47,560 bases of DNA. It comes from a virus. The stretch is taken from the IMG/VR virus record IMGVR_UViG_3300030329_001677, positions 1 through 47,560 of that record. One strand, 5' to 3'. Positions 28,068 to 37,700 of the stretch are shown piece after piece. Position 1 is the first letter of the stretch; every line of letters starts with the position of its first letter. The notes under the pieces were generated by a model that saw only the letters and a program-made list of their open reading frames with translations, did not search any database and was not told the DNA's origin. A program made the position numbers and the translations under genes.

Positions 28068-29546
28068 ATGGCAACAGTATCAACGGGTACGTATGGTAAT
28101 GGAACAAGCGCTGCAAACGCTTTAAACGCAAACTTGTTACAATATCCAGAAATTGCTAAAACTTTAATATCTCTTTACCCAAGATATTCTATGACATATC
28201 TTTTAGAACACACTAGAAGACATGCTGCTGAAAAAGTTTTAGGAGATAGTTCTTACGAATGGAAAGTAATGAATAGACTATCAAGAAAATGTTTAATAGA
28301 CGCGACAGGTTCAGGTACAACTGTAGCTGCTGGTGCAACAGACACATTTGATTTTGAAAACACTTCAGGTGGTGGTGCTGAAGATTGGTTCAATTTATAT
28401 GATGTAGTTAGATTCTCTGATGGAGCTACTGGTTTAGTAGTTGCTCATGATGGTTCTAACACATATACAATTGAAATGATTTCAGCTTTATCAGCTGCTG
28501 CTAATACAGTTGGACAAGTAGTAGGTAGAATAGGTTCTGCGTTCCCTGTAGGTTCTTCTGGAGCTGATGTAGGTGAAAACAACATGTATCCAGATACTTA
28601 TAAAAACTGGATGACTATTAACAGAAAGAAATGTACAATCACTGGTAAAGATGCCACTGATGTTTCATGGATTGAAAATAATGGTCAAGCTCTTTGGTAT
28701 TTTACTAAAGAACAACACATGATGGACCAATTTATGTATGAGCAAGAATTACAAAGATGGTATGGTGAAACTTCTGTATCGTCTGCTGTTACTTCTTACG
28801 CTGGTACAAATACTGATATTATATCGTCTATCGCTGCTGGAGAATACGCTGATGGTTCAGCAAGACCTGCGGTTGCAGTTGGTGATGGAGCTCATACTAT
28901 TGGTGATGGTGTATTAGCTCAAATTAGTACATCTAATCAAGCTACATATACTGCTGGTAGTTTAACAGAAGATATCATTACTGAATTTATTGGAAAAATT
29001 TCTCTTAACGCTCAAACAGCTGAAGGTAACCACTGGGTTGTGTTCACTGGAACTGAAGGAAGAATTGCTTTCCATAGAGCTATGAAAGACCTTATTGTTG
29101 CTCCTGCTGGTGCAATGACAGGAGGTACAATGATGGACGTTAAAGCAGGTTCTGATATCGAGTTAGGAGGTAACTTTACTTCGTACAATGCTTTAGGAAA
29201 TAAAATTACTATTGCTTATTGTCCAGTATTTGACGACCCACATATGCATGGTGCGTCTGGAGGTACAAATTCATTCGGAGACACTAGATTAAAAGAGTCT
29301 TTCAAAATGGTATTTATGGACTTCGGTTCTACATCTGGAGTTTCTAATGTAGAATTAATTACAAAAGGTGCTGCTGGTATTAATCGTTCACTAGTTAAGA
29401 AATATGTTGGAGGTATGGTAAATCCTTACGATACTAAAGGCATGATGGCTCAAAACGGTGATGATAGATTCCAATGTCACGTTTTATCTGAATCAGGTAT
29501 TATTGTTAGAAATCCACTATCTTGTGGTATTCTTTCAGCTGCCTAA
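28068..29546 (+). CDS. Major capsid protein
   Basis: 492 residues, matching crAss-like major capsid proteins in length and place. It begins with an Ala/Asn-rich N-arm (STGTYGNGTSAANALNANLLQYPEIAKTL) and the segment SLYPRYSMTYLLEHTRRHAAEKVLGDSSYEWKVMNRL; later VVFTGTEGRIAFHRAMKDL and KITIAYCPVFDDPHMHG suit the A-domain of an HK97-type fold. Gly/Ala/Ser-rich codon choice and low charge fit a highly expressed structural protein. An 81-nt leader without a clear TAnnTTTG box precedes it, and a stable hairpin follows the stop. Confidence 0.88.
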   Translation: MATVSTGTYGNGTSAANALNANLLQYPEIAKTLISLYPRYSMTYLLEHTRRHAAEKVLGDSSYEWKVMNRLSRKCLIDATGSGTTVAAGATDTFDFENTSGGGAEDWFNLYDVVRFSDGATGLVVAHDGSNTYTIEMISALSAAANTVGQVVGRIGSAFPVGSSGADVGENNMYPDTYKNWMTINRKKCTITGKDATDVSWIENNGQALWYFTKEQHMMDQFMYEQELQRWYGETSVSSAVTSYAGTNTDIISSIAAGEYADGSARPAVAVGDGAHTIGDGVLAQISTSNQATYTAGSLTEDIITEFIGKISLNAQTAEGNHWVVFTGTEGRIAFHRAMKDLIVAPAGAMTGGTMMDVKAGSDIELGGNFTSYNALGNKITIAYCPVFDDPHMHGASGGTNSFGDTRLKESFKMVFMDFGSTSGVSNVELITKGAAGINRSLVKKYVGGMVNPYDTKGMMAQNGDDRFQCHVLSESGIIVRNPLSCGILSAA

Positions 29547-29563
29547 ATTGTTAATTTGATAGA

Positions 29564-29581
29564 GGGAGGCTTCAGCCTCCC
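29564..29581 (+). terminator. Hairpin after the capsid gene (attenuator or RNA-end stabiliser)
   Basis: GGGAGGC-TTCA-GCCTCCC, a perfect 7-bp GC-rich stem just after the capsid stop. There is no T-run, so it is unlikely to be a full terminator; it could reduce read-through or protect the capsid mRNA 3' end. Confidence 0.55.
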
Positions 29582-29605
29582 AATATCGCCTAAAAAATAA
29601 AAAAA

Positions 29606-30055
29606 ATGGCAAATTATTTAAGTATTTCAACAAAATCCTCAGAACAAGGGAAAGGTAGACTTCCTAAGTTAAGAGGTCAAATTGCTCCAACAAGCACATT
29701 AACATCAAATACGACATTATATGATTATAATAGTGGTACTACTTATTTTTTAGATGGTTCAAGTACGTTTGACGTAACTTTACCAACTGTAAAAGCGGGT
29801 GTTAATTTTAAATTTATCATAACAGATGTAACTGCTGATGTAGATATTGTTCAAGCAGCAGCTACAGAAGACTTTGTTGGTACAATTGTAACTGGAGCAG
29901 GAGGTAGTGATTCTGCTGTTTCTGGTGATACAAAAATTATCTTTGACCAATCTGGTGGGGTTGTTGTAGGAGACCAAGTGTCTCTAGAATGTGACGGCAC
30001 AAACTGGTACGTAAAAGGAACTTGCGATGCTGCAGGTGGAGTAGTTTTTGGATAA
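29606..30055 (+). CDS. Probable capsid decoration or head-fibre protein (149 aa)
   Basis: 149 residues, beta-rich, Thr/Ser/Gly/Asp composition with no charge clusters. After a short charged N-terminus (KSSEQGKGRLPKLRGQIAP) the pattern is LYDYNSGTTYFLDGSSTFDVTLPTVKAGVNFKFIITDVTADV...IIFDQSGGVVVGDQVSLECDGTNWYV, a repeated-strand plan common in phage decoration and tail proteins. It lies directly after the capsid gene and is closed by its own terminator, suiting an abundant head accessory protein. Role inferred. Confidence 0.72.
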   Translation: MANYLSISTKSSEQGKGRLPKLRGQIAPTSTLTSNTTLYDYNSGTTYFLDGSSTFDVTLPTVKAGVNFKFIITDVTADVDIVQAAATEDFVGTIVTGAGGSDSAVSGDTKIIFDQSGGVVVGDQVSLECDGTNWYVKGTCDAAGGVVFG

Positions 30056-30070
30056 TAATTAATGGAAAAC

Positions 30071-30089
30071 GGAGGGGCTTGTCCCCTCC
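30071..30089 (+). terminator. Terminator-like hairpin
   Basis: GGAGGGG and CCCCTCC form a 7-bp GC stem around CTTGT, followed by AAATTCCTT. The T-run is weak, but a promoter follows at once, as expected at a unit boundary. Confidence 0.6.
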
Positions 30090-30097
30090 AAATTCCT

Positions 30098-30105
30098 TAT
30101 ATTTG
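30098..30105 (+). promoter_or_regulatory. Promoter -7 box 3 nt before an ATG (possible leaderless mRNA)
   Basis: TATATTTG ends 3 nt before ATG 30109. As at 21762, the transcript would start at or beside the start codon. A longer reading frame from 30022 would span the hairpin and promoter and is therefore rejected. Confidence 0.68.
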
Positions 30106-30108
30106 CAT

Positions 30109-30321
30109 ATGACAAAAAGATTAAAACATAAGTTAGTATTTAGAGATGGTAAAATTATTGACATCGCTAATGAAAAAGAAGAACCTAGAAAAGAAGGTCC
30201 ATATATAGGAAAAAATACAATTTCTAAAGGACTTAAATGGGGACAAAAAGGTTATCAAGAAACAAGAATCTCTACAAATGAGAGAGGACAAAGAGAAATC
30301 TTTAAAGAAGTAAAAAAATAA
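30109..30321 (+). CDS. Small basic hypothetical protein (70 aa)
   Basis: 70 residues from ATG 30109, basic, no family recognised: KRLKHKLVFRDGKIIDIANEKEE at the start, then GPYIGKNTISKGLKWGQKGYQETRIS. Start chosen because the promoter and a terminator hairpin lie immediately upstream. It precedes the 248-aa structural gene by 27 nt and may be co-transcribed with it. Confidence 0.65.
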   Translation: MTKRLKHKLVFRDGKIIDIANEKEEPRKEGPYIGKNTISKGLKWGQKGYQETRISTNERGQREIFKEVKK

Positions 30322-30348
30322 AAGGGAGTATTAATTAAAATTAAAAAA

Positions 30349-31095
30349 ATGGCACATTTAGTTTATGTAAAAGCAAAGGATGATAAAAGATTTAGTTATG
30401 TTAAATTTGGTCCTTACACAAGAAGAAACGGCAAAAAAGCTGTATTATTAAATCCAGATGACGTAGCTGTAGATGGGTGGTCAATGTCAGACCCATTAAG
30501 TACTTTGGATATAGACAATGAATTTGATAAACGTATATACGATTATTTAGTAGAACATCCGTTTATTGTAAGTGGAAAGCACTATGAACTTATTGACACA
30601 AAAGCAAATGTTCAAAAACAAGCAGACAGCGTATTAAAATCTGCAGAAGCTGTACAAGTAGCTACAAAGATTAAAGACACGGAATTAGTTGATTTAGCAA
30701 AATTATTCGGTATTCCAGAAAATCATGAAGACAAAATAATTAAAGCTAAATTAATACAAATGGCAGGAGCGGCTCCTGAAAAGTTTTTAAGTATTTATAA
30801 TGATGCTGATAAATCTTATAGAATATTCTTAAAAAACGCTTTAGCTAAAAAGGTAATTCAAAAAGTTAACGATGTTTGGAAGCATGGTAGTTACACGCTA
30901 GGTATTTCTGACGAACACGCTATCGCTTGGTTAAAAGAAAATTCTGAGGTATACGCTGTTATGAAAAATCAAGTTAGAGGTAATTTTAAAACTAAAGTAC
31001 AAGATATAGTAGAAATAGATACATCAGACATGAAGTCTAGTGCTGGTGTAACTGCTTTAGAAAAAGAAATAGAAAAGCAGAAAAATAATAAATAA
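30349..31095 (+). CDS. Probable structural protein downstream of capsid (248 aa)
   Basis: 248 residues, no family named. The first 95 residues form a small alpha/beta region (HLVYVKAKDDKRFSYVKFGPYTRRNGKKAVLLNPDDV); the rest is helical (DTELVDLAKLFGIPENHEDKIIKAKLIQMAGAAPEKFLSIYNDADKSYRIFLKNALAKKVI). The helical part is reminiscent of short repeat-binding adaptor domains. Its stop overlaps the ring protein start by 1 nt (AATAATG). Its place between capsid and connector genes suggests a head or connector accessory; not proven. Confidence 0.68.
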   Translation: MAHLVYVKAKDDKRFSYVKFGPYTRRNGKKAVLLNPDDVAVDGWSMSDPLSTLDIDNEFDKRIYDYLVEHPFIVSGKHYELIDTKANVQKQADSVLKSAEAVQVATKIKDTELVDLAKLFGIPENHEDKIIKAKLIQMAGAAPEKFLSIYNDADKSYRIFLKNALAKKVIQKVNDVWKHGSYTLGISDEHAIAWLKENSEVYAVMKNQVRGNFKTKVQDIVEIDTSDMKSSAGVTALEKEIEKQKNNK

Positions 31096-31715
31096 TGAAT
31101 ATAAACGAAGCATACGACTATATAGATTTATTGCTTGATAAAGCGAATCAACCATATTTTGTAAATAATGAAAAAGATATGTTTTTAAATATGTCTATAA
31201 CTGAATTTATGAACTCTAAGTATGCGGCAATGGGAATTAATCAAGATTTTTCTGAAATGACAGGAGCTAGAGTAAGTATAAATCAAGGTTCAGGAGTTAC
31301 AATTGTAGATAATTATGTGGAATTAACAGATTATCATCATATAACAACTGCTGTTTTAAATGGTGTTAATTGTAAAATAGTTTCAGATGATGAAGCTGTA
31401 GAGTTAATAGGAACAAATAATCCGTTTAAAAATGTAGTTGAATTTCATCCTATATGTTGGGTTACAAACAACGCAGGTGGAGGAACGCGTATTTATTTTG
31501 CTCCAGACATAGGAAGTAACCCTGGTGATGGTACTCTTGATTTTAATGTAAATGATACATTTAATATTCGTTATTTAAGACATGTAACTGTAGCTGAGTG
31601 GGATGATATTCCAGAACAATACCAGTATGATATTTTAAATATAACAGTTAGAAAATTATCAGCAAACATAGAGAGCCCAAATTATCAAGTACAGGTGCAC
31701 GAAGAACAACAATAG
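31095..31715 (+). CDS. Head-tail connector/ring protein (206 aa)
   Basis: 206 residues. It begins with a helix that often starts adaptor proteins (NINEAYDYIDLLLDKANQPYF), has a central beta region (TIVDNYVELTDYHHITTAVLNG, GGGTRIYFAPD), and ends with EWDDIPEQYQYDILNITVRKLSANIES, a helix typical of portal-adaptor (gp4-like/ring) proteins of podoviruses and crAss-like phages. It would form the first ring below the portal. A terminator follows 37 nt later. Assignment is by pattern and gene order. Confidence 0.7.
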   Translation: MNINEAYDYIDLLLDKANQPYFVNNEKDMFLNMSITEFMNSKYAAMGINQDFSEMTGARVSINQGSGVTIVDNYVELTDYHHITTAVLNGVNCKIVSDDEAVELIGTNNPFKNVVEFHPICWVTNNAGGGTRIYFAPDIGSNPGDGTLDFNVNDTFNIRYLRHVTVAEWDDIPEQYQYDILNITVRKLSANIESPNYQVQVHEEQQ

Positions 31716-31751
31716 ATATATCTTATCAATATTTTGCTCCCTGTGCAAATG

Positions 31752-31793
31752 AAATAGGTCTAAACATTAATTTGTGAGGGCCTATTTCTGTTT
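31752..31793 (+). terminator. Rho-independent terminator
   Basis: AAATAGG 31752-31758 pairs with CCTATTT 31781-31787 around a 22-nt loop, followed by CTGTTT. A promoter lies 18 nt beyond, marking a unit boundary inside the virion block. Confidence 0.65.
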
Positions 31794-31810
31794 AAATGGA
31801 ATAAAATTCT

Positions 31811-31818
31811 TAACTTTG
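31811..31818 (+). promoter_or_regulatory. Bacteroidota-type promoter before tail genes
   Basis: TAACTTTG, 16 nt before ATG 31835, identical in sequence and spacing to the promoter at 132. Confidence 0.75.
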
Positions 31819-31834
31819 TAAATAATATAAGTAT

Positions 31835-32779
31835 ATGGCAACTTTAAATCAAATAGCGTACAATATAAAAGAATTATTATCTGGAGGTGATGAAAGAGAA
31901 GAGCAAAAAATTAGTACCAGACAAATAAAACATTGGATACATTATCATAGAGCGAAGATAATAGAAGAAAAATTATTATCAGGAAGCTCTATAGATAGAA
32001 GATGGATACAACCTATATGTTGCAAAATGTTTGAACCACAAAACTTTCCTGACCTTCATTCTTTAGATGCTGTAATAGACCAATGGGAAGAGCCAAACGC
32101 AGGTGCTAATTCAACAATGTATCAGCATGGATTTTCTACATCATCTTTTTATGGTCAAAAATATACAGACAATTCAGAAAATGATTATTTTGTAGCTACA
32201 ATGCGTGAAATACCAATAACTATTAATGTTAATCAAGTTGACGGAATAACCGACATAAGATTAAAAAGAAAAATTATAAATGCGGTACAACCATTTGAAG
32301 ACCAAACTAGATGGCAGGGATGGGTGAAAGTTCCTGTAAAAACAAAAGATGAAGCGGGGTATCAATGGGCTAATAAATTTGCTAGAAATGAAAATCCTTT
32401 TGCTGTGATATATAATAATAATAGTAATCAATATCATAATGTAGAAATAAATGGATTAAGATATAGTCCAAACCTACATATCAATAAATCTACTCCTCAT
32501 CTTATTAATATGTATAGTTATATGATGGAAATGTATGGAATATTACAAGACCCAACAGAATCAAAAAGTTTTATTGTTGATAATATGGGTATACAAACTC
32601 AGGATTTTATAGATGCTGTTTCTGATTATCCTATATCAAATGAAGATTTACCATTATTAATAAGTAGGGTAGCAGAAGTTGAAATGACTTTATTATTAAG
32701 AACTCCAGAAGATTTAGTAGAGGATAATACTAATACCTCAAAAATAAATATAGGACAACCACAACAACAAAGAAGATAA
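31835..32779 (+). CDS. Tail connector/ring protein, crAss-like stabilization type (314 aa)
   Basis: 314 residues. The N-terminal part, LNQIAYNIKELLSGGDEREEQKISTRQIKHWIHYHRAKIIEEKLL, carries the ISxRQIxxWIxxxRAxLI pattern typical of crAss-like connector proteins. The middle is beta-rich, with FAVIYNNNSNQYHNVEI; the C-terminus is Gln-rich and flexible. It would form a ring in the tail tube or below the connector. It shares a 1-nt overlap with the HU/IHF-like gene, an arrangement also seen in crAss-like genomes. Confidence 0.75.
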   Translation: MATLNQIAYNIKELLSGGDEREEQKISTRQIKHWIHYHRAKIIEEKLLSGSSIDRRWIQPICCKMFEPQNFPDLHSLDAVIDQWEEPNAGANSTMYQHGFSTSSFYGQKYTDNSENDYFVATMREIPITINVNQVDGITDIRLKRKIINAVQPFEDQTRWQGWVKVPVKTKDEAGYQWANKFARNENPFAVIYNNNSNQYHNVEINGLRYSPNLHINKSTPHLINMYSYMMEMYGILQDPTESKSFIVDNMGIQTQDFIDAVSDYPISNEDLPLLISRVAEVEMTLLLRTPEDLVEDNTNTSKINIGQPQQQRR

Positions 32780-33174
32780 TGAGTAGCAAGTATAAACATA
32801 AATATACACAAGTAAGAGAAATTTATAATAATGTAAAAAGTAATTTATTAAAAAAAATAAATTATAGTACATTTTATAAAATAGTAAAAAGATATTTTGA
32901 GATACTTATAAGAGACTTAGTGGTTAGAGAAGAAAAAATACATTTACCAAATAATATGGGATATGTGTATTTAGACAAAAGAGAACATACAAGAGCTTTT
33001 CATGTCAGAATAGACCAGAAAGCCAGTAAAGAAACAGGGGAGTTAGTAAAATATAAGGTTCCAATACTTGATGATTTTTATCATAAATTAGTATGGGTAA
33101 GACCAAAGAAATATAAGAATTGTAAAATTATGCCACTTGGTATATACAAAAGAGTGATAAATAATATAAAATAA
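32779..33174 (+). CDS. HU/IHF-like protein in tail operon (131 aa)
   Basis: 131 residues. Residues ~25-70 (STFYKIVKRYFEILIRDLVVREEKIHLPNNMGYVYLDKR) follow the HU/IHF core: paired helices, then a strand with LPxxMGY in place of LxGFGxF. It ends with a basic tail. crAss-like phages carry IHF-like genes next to tail genes, which fits this position inside the connector cluster. It may act in the virion, or bind phage DNA; a second, shorter HU-like protein is encoded at 8601. Fold call is tentative. Confidence 0.6.
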   Translation: MSSKYKHKYTQVREIYNNVKSNLLKKINYSTFYKIVKRYFEILIRDLVVREEKIHLPNNMGYVYLDKREHTRAFHVRIDQKASKETGELVKYKVPILDDFYHKLVWVRPKKYKNCKIMPLGIYKRVINNIK

Positions 33175-33180
33175 AAAATT

Positions 33181-33642
33181 ATGGCAGATACTGATTTAAA
33201 CGCAGGAAACCTGGTAGTAACAATAACAGAAGCTTTAGCTGTAGGACACGATGTAGCAGCAGACGAAAGAGATTTTGCACAGACATGTACACATACATTT
33301 AGTGGAATCTTAAATACATCAAAAAGAATTATTAAATTAGTAGATACTGCTTTAATAAAAGTAGCTACATTTAGTACTGATACAGATGACGGAGCTTTCG
33401 TTAGGAGTGATGTAAGATATATTAGGGTGACTAATTTAGACGGAACAGCGACACTACAGGTGGGGTTAGATGACGGAGCTTCAGATGCCGCTTATACAGA
33501 ATTAGCTCCAGCTACTAGTATTATGTATACAGCAGTAAAATGTGAGGGAGGAAATGACGGAACAACATTAGATAACGCTGTAGCTTTAAAAGTAAAAGGT
33601 GTAGCAGACCATCAATTAGAAGTATTTATAGCATCAGTATAG
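33181..33642 (+). CDS. Small beta-rich virion protein (PGEF-like family, copy 3)
   Basis: 153 residues, beta-rich, few charges. The segment VRYIRVTNLDGTATLQVGLDDG...YTELAPATSIMYTAVKC follows the same plan as the proteins at 156 and 572 (RNLD ... LxPGExxF), though the PGEF residues are replaced by PATS. It lies in the tail-protein operon between the IHF-like and ring-protein genes, supporting a virion role for the whole set. Probably a small attachment or tail-decoration subunit. Confidence 0.7.
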   Translation: MADTDLNAGNLVVTITEALAVGHDVAADERDFAQTCTHTFSGILNTSKRIIKLVDTALIKVATFSTDTDDGAFVRSDVRYIRVTNLDGTATLQVGLDDGASDAAYTELAPATSIMYTAVKCEGGNDGTTLDNAVALKVKGVADHQLEVFIASV

Positions 33643-33646
33643 AATT

Positions 33647-34729
33647 ATGTACGCGCATATAGAAAGAATATATAACACAGTAGGACGTAATCTTGGTTTA
33701 AAAGATTATAGTCAATATGTTGATTCGTGGGTCGAATGGGCTTTTGAAGCGGAGTTATTGATTGGAAGTCGTGATACATTTGAAGAAAGAGAATATACTT
33801 ACTCTTCCACAGGAGCGTCATCAACAGGAACTATAACATTCACAGCTAATCCGTCTCATGGGGATTTTATTGTACTTAATGGAGTAACAATATATTTTTG
33901 GAAACAAGTTAGCGCAATCCCAAATCCCTCTGCTCAATATCCTAATCAAGGGGTAGAATGTGGTGTAGATTTAGCGACCACACTAACCTCTTTAAAAGAC
34001 AAACTAGACAAAAATACTGCTTCAGCTTTATTAGGAAGCCAAAGTATAATAGGATTGTTTGCAGAATCTTTAGAGGGGTATACATATAGTGTAGACACAA
34101 CAACTTTAACTATTACAAAAGATGAGGTAGGAATAGATGGTAATAATTATACATTATCTTCTAGTGATGTAAATGCAAAATGTAGTGGTTCTCATTTAAC
34201 AGGAGGTAAAGGACTTTTAAACAACCAACAATTAAGATTACCCGATAATATGGTAAAATTATTAGGAGTAAGAGTTGGGGCTGATTCTTCTAAAGATAAG
34301 CATAGAGAATTAAGAAAGCCAACAGCAGTACACAAGCAAAGAGTAGGTAAGAATTGGAACGAATCACAACAAAGAGCGTTTAGATATTATATTCAAGGAA
34401 ATAGATTAAATATACAACACGACCAAATTGATGAAATAACAATAGTCTGTTCTACATATCCTGTAGACGCAAGAGGATACCCAATGATAAGAGAAAGTCA
34501 CGCTACTGCGGTAGCTCAATATATTATGTGGCAACATAAAAATATAGATTATATTAATGGAAGATTGTCTATGTATGTTGTAAAAGACTTAGAAAAGAGA
34601 TGGTATTTTTTATGTGGTAAAGCGAGAGGAGATGATAACATGCCTACTGCGGAAGAATTAAAACAAATAGGTAAAATTTGGAATACAATGGTTCCTCTAA
34701 AAAGTAATACAGGATTAATAGATTTATAA
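33647..34729 (+). CDS. Connector/ring protein with inserted beta domain (360 aa)
   Basis: 360 residues in three parts. Residues 1-50 (YAHIERIYNTVGRNLGLKDYSQYVDSWVEWAFEAELLIG) and ~190-360 form one adaptor-like fold ending in a basic helical part. Residues ~55-185 look like an insertion: TGTITFTANPSHGDFIVLNGVTIYFW and LTITKDEVGIDGNNYTLSS match a beta domain seen in phage tail proteins (G..F..NP..GD.I.ING...F ... GxxGN). The insert would project from the ring. It precedes the giant tail gene by 1 nt. Confidence 0.72.
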   Translation: MYAHIERIYNTVGRNLGLKDYSQYVDSWVEWAFEAELLIGSRDTFEEREYTYSSTGASSTGTITFTANPSHGDFIVLNGVTIYFWKQVSAIPNPSAQYPNQGVECGVDLATTLTSLKDKLDKNTASALLGSQSIIGLFAESLEGYTYSVDTTTLTITKDEVGIDGNNYTLSSSDVNAKCSGSHLTGGKGLLNNQQLRLPDNMVKLLGVRVGADSSKDKHRELRKPTAVHKQRVGKNWNESQQRAFRYYIQGNRLNIQHDQIDEITIVCSTYPVDARGYPMIRESHATAVAQYIMWQHKNIDYINGRLSMYVVKDLEKRWYFLCGKARGDDNMPTAEELKQIGKIWNTMVPLKSNTGLIDL

Positions 34730-34730
34730 G

Positions 34731-37700
34731 ATGGCTAAAAAGCAAACTAAAAAGTCAAACGAATCTTTATCTCAGGCTCAGGGTTTTACAGGTGGAATGA
34801 TTACAGACCCAGACCCGAGATATCAAATTAAAGGAAGTTATAGAGACGCTTTAAATATAAGATTGTCAAATGACGATGCTAGTACATTTACAGTTGAAAA
34901 TATTTTAGGAAATAGAAAAACCTTTAATCTAGATGAGATATGCTCTCAAACACATGACGCAGGTCTTCCAGAGGGTATTCTAGGGACAAGAACAGCAAGT
35001 AAAGCTGGAGATACAGCAGTTGGTGATAATTTCTCTGAAATATATATGGACCCTAGCACTTTAGACGCTAACGGTAATCCAGTAGGAGATTATTTTCCAA
35101 GTGACAATAATAATACTACACCTCCATTAAGCCCGACATTTGAAGGAATAGTTCCTTTTATAGGGACAATGGTTGCGAATGGATTAACTTCTTATCCTGG
35201 TAAATTTAACGCTAGTATCGTGGGTCATTATTCTTATAACAAGAATGTTATATTTATAGTTGTTATACCTCATTACAGCTTCCCTACAACTAAAACACAA
35301 ACTATATTTTTAAATGTACAATTTGATAAAGATTTAAATGTAGAGTTAATTACAGATTTAATGGTTTGTTACGACCATTTAAGTGGCTCTAAATATCCTG
35401 ATTTAAATATGGATATGGATATGCCTGTAAGAACAGAAGGAATTGTAGAAAACGAATGTATATCTAGAATATTTTGGACAGATAATAAAAACCCATTAAG
35501 GTCTATTAATATACAACAACCAGGAAAAAATAAATTATCTCCAGATGTTTTAGATTTAACTCCTATGCACTCTCCTTCTCAAGCTGTTGTAACGAAATCT
35601 TTATCAGGAAGCTTACCTGTAGGTCAATTACAATATTGTTACAAATATGTTTCTTCAAACGGAGGAGAAAGTGTTATGAGTCCTTTTAGTAATCTTTACC
35701 ATACTTCTAAACATTCATTTTCTACTTCTACACAATATTATGGTAGTGTTTCTGGAGACCCATTTATAGATGTTAGTTCGCAGGGATTTGAAATAACTAT
35801 AAAAGATTTAGATGAAGATTTTGATATAATTGAATTATATTCCGTACTACATGTTTCAAATGATGGTCCAGTAAGAGTTTCTAGAGTGGGTAGTAAACAA
35901 TATGGAGTCGGAGCTTCCGAAGTAGTTTTTTATCACACTCAATGGGACGGAGATTTAATGAACGGAATAGACGATGTATTAATAGATATAAATACTTGGG
36001 ATGTATGTAAAGATATAAGTATAAAAGATAATATATTGTTTGCTGGTAACCTAAAAACAAGAGATAATTCAATTAGTGAGAAAGAATGGAATGTTAAAGT
36101 AAGAAGATACAATATCGCTGATGAAGATAATCCATCTACTAATACAGGAACTATAACTTCTACTGACGCTCAAATAAAAGAATATGAATTATTAACAGGA
36201 GCTCAATCCGCTACTGTTGTAACTCCTTCATTAGGTAAAACTTGGTCAAACGGTATGCCAAAATGGAGAACATATAAAGGAGATGATGTTACTACTATTA
36301 ATAGTGTAGATTATGAAGACGAAGGAAGAGTGGACATTATAAAAAAACAATCTCACGAATATAGATATTTAACTGATGGAATGACATTAGGAGCTGAAAG
36401 TTATGATTACGCGGAGAATAGTTTAGGAGGGTGTAGATTAACTTTTGGACTAAAAGAAAAATCAATAGACATACAAAATAATGTTACGGCATCTCCATAT
36501 ATTCAAGCTACATCAATAACTGATATGGCTACAGATAATATATCTGATGATGGAGGTACTGGTAATTTAACTGATAATTCAGACACTGTATATACAGCTA
36601 CTATGGGTATAGGAGGTAGTAAAGACCCCGCTGTAGGAAATTTTAAAGGATATCGTAGAGGAGAAATGTATAGATTTGGAGTTCAGATATACGATAAAAA
36701 TGGAAGACCAGGAAATGTTTTATGGATAGGTGATATAGAAATGCCAGAAATGAATGACCCTTTACGAATGTTAAGAACAGGAGACAGCGACTACAATCCT
36801 ACAAGACCCACAAATGATGGAACTACTAATAGTTTACATCATAGAAAATTATTTTCTCAGCATGAACGTATTGGAGACCACAGAACTTCATATATCTATG
36901 GAGCTCCTACTCCTGCGATAGATGTTGCTTGGTTTAATCAAACAATAGGCCCATATACTACTAGGGATACATTAAGATATATCAAAGATGGAAAATTTGA
37001 ACATAGAGTTAACACTCCTACAGGAGCTCCAACCCTGCAAAACGTAACAGCAACAACAACAACAAGTACAGGGACTAACGCGTTTTCATCTGGACTTAAT
37101 CTACTTGCTGCTTATGTTCATCCAGGTACAGGTGCATGGGATTTGAATGCGTCGCAATCATTTTGGTGGTACAGTCCTAGAGTAATCCAATCACAATCAA
37201 ACATACTACATGATGAATTTACAGTTAGAAGTTTTCCTCAAAAGAGAGGTGTGTCTAATAACGCTTCTGATGAAATTCATTATACTATGGATTTATTTGT
37301 AAATTTTGAATTTAGAATACCCAATGATGTAAGAGATAAAATATCAGGTTTTAGAGTTGTTAGAGCTGAGAGAACTGAAGCTGATAAAAGTATTTTACAA
37401 CAAGGAGTATTAAATCAAACAGTAGCTTATGGACACAATGAAGCTAGAAAAGGATATCATCAAAATAATCAGATAAATAGTGATGACACTGAAGATGATT
37501 TAATTTCTTATGCCTCTGGGGTTATTATGCATAATCCATATGATACATATTTAAATGGATATATAGGTTTAGCTGAAAACTCCAATATAGCGTTTTTTAC
37601 TAATACATCTGGCTCATATAAATTACTACCAAGTAACGCGAACCAAGATGACCATGTTTATGCATTTAAAGAGCGTGAAGAAGCTGCTGGAAAATATGGT

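Noticed and set aside
30022-30108. Long frame joining the decoration-gene end to the 70-aa protein
   Set aside because: It overlaps the previous gene and spans a terminator hairpin and a promoter; the ATG at 30109 is preferred.
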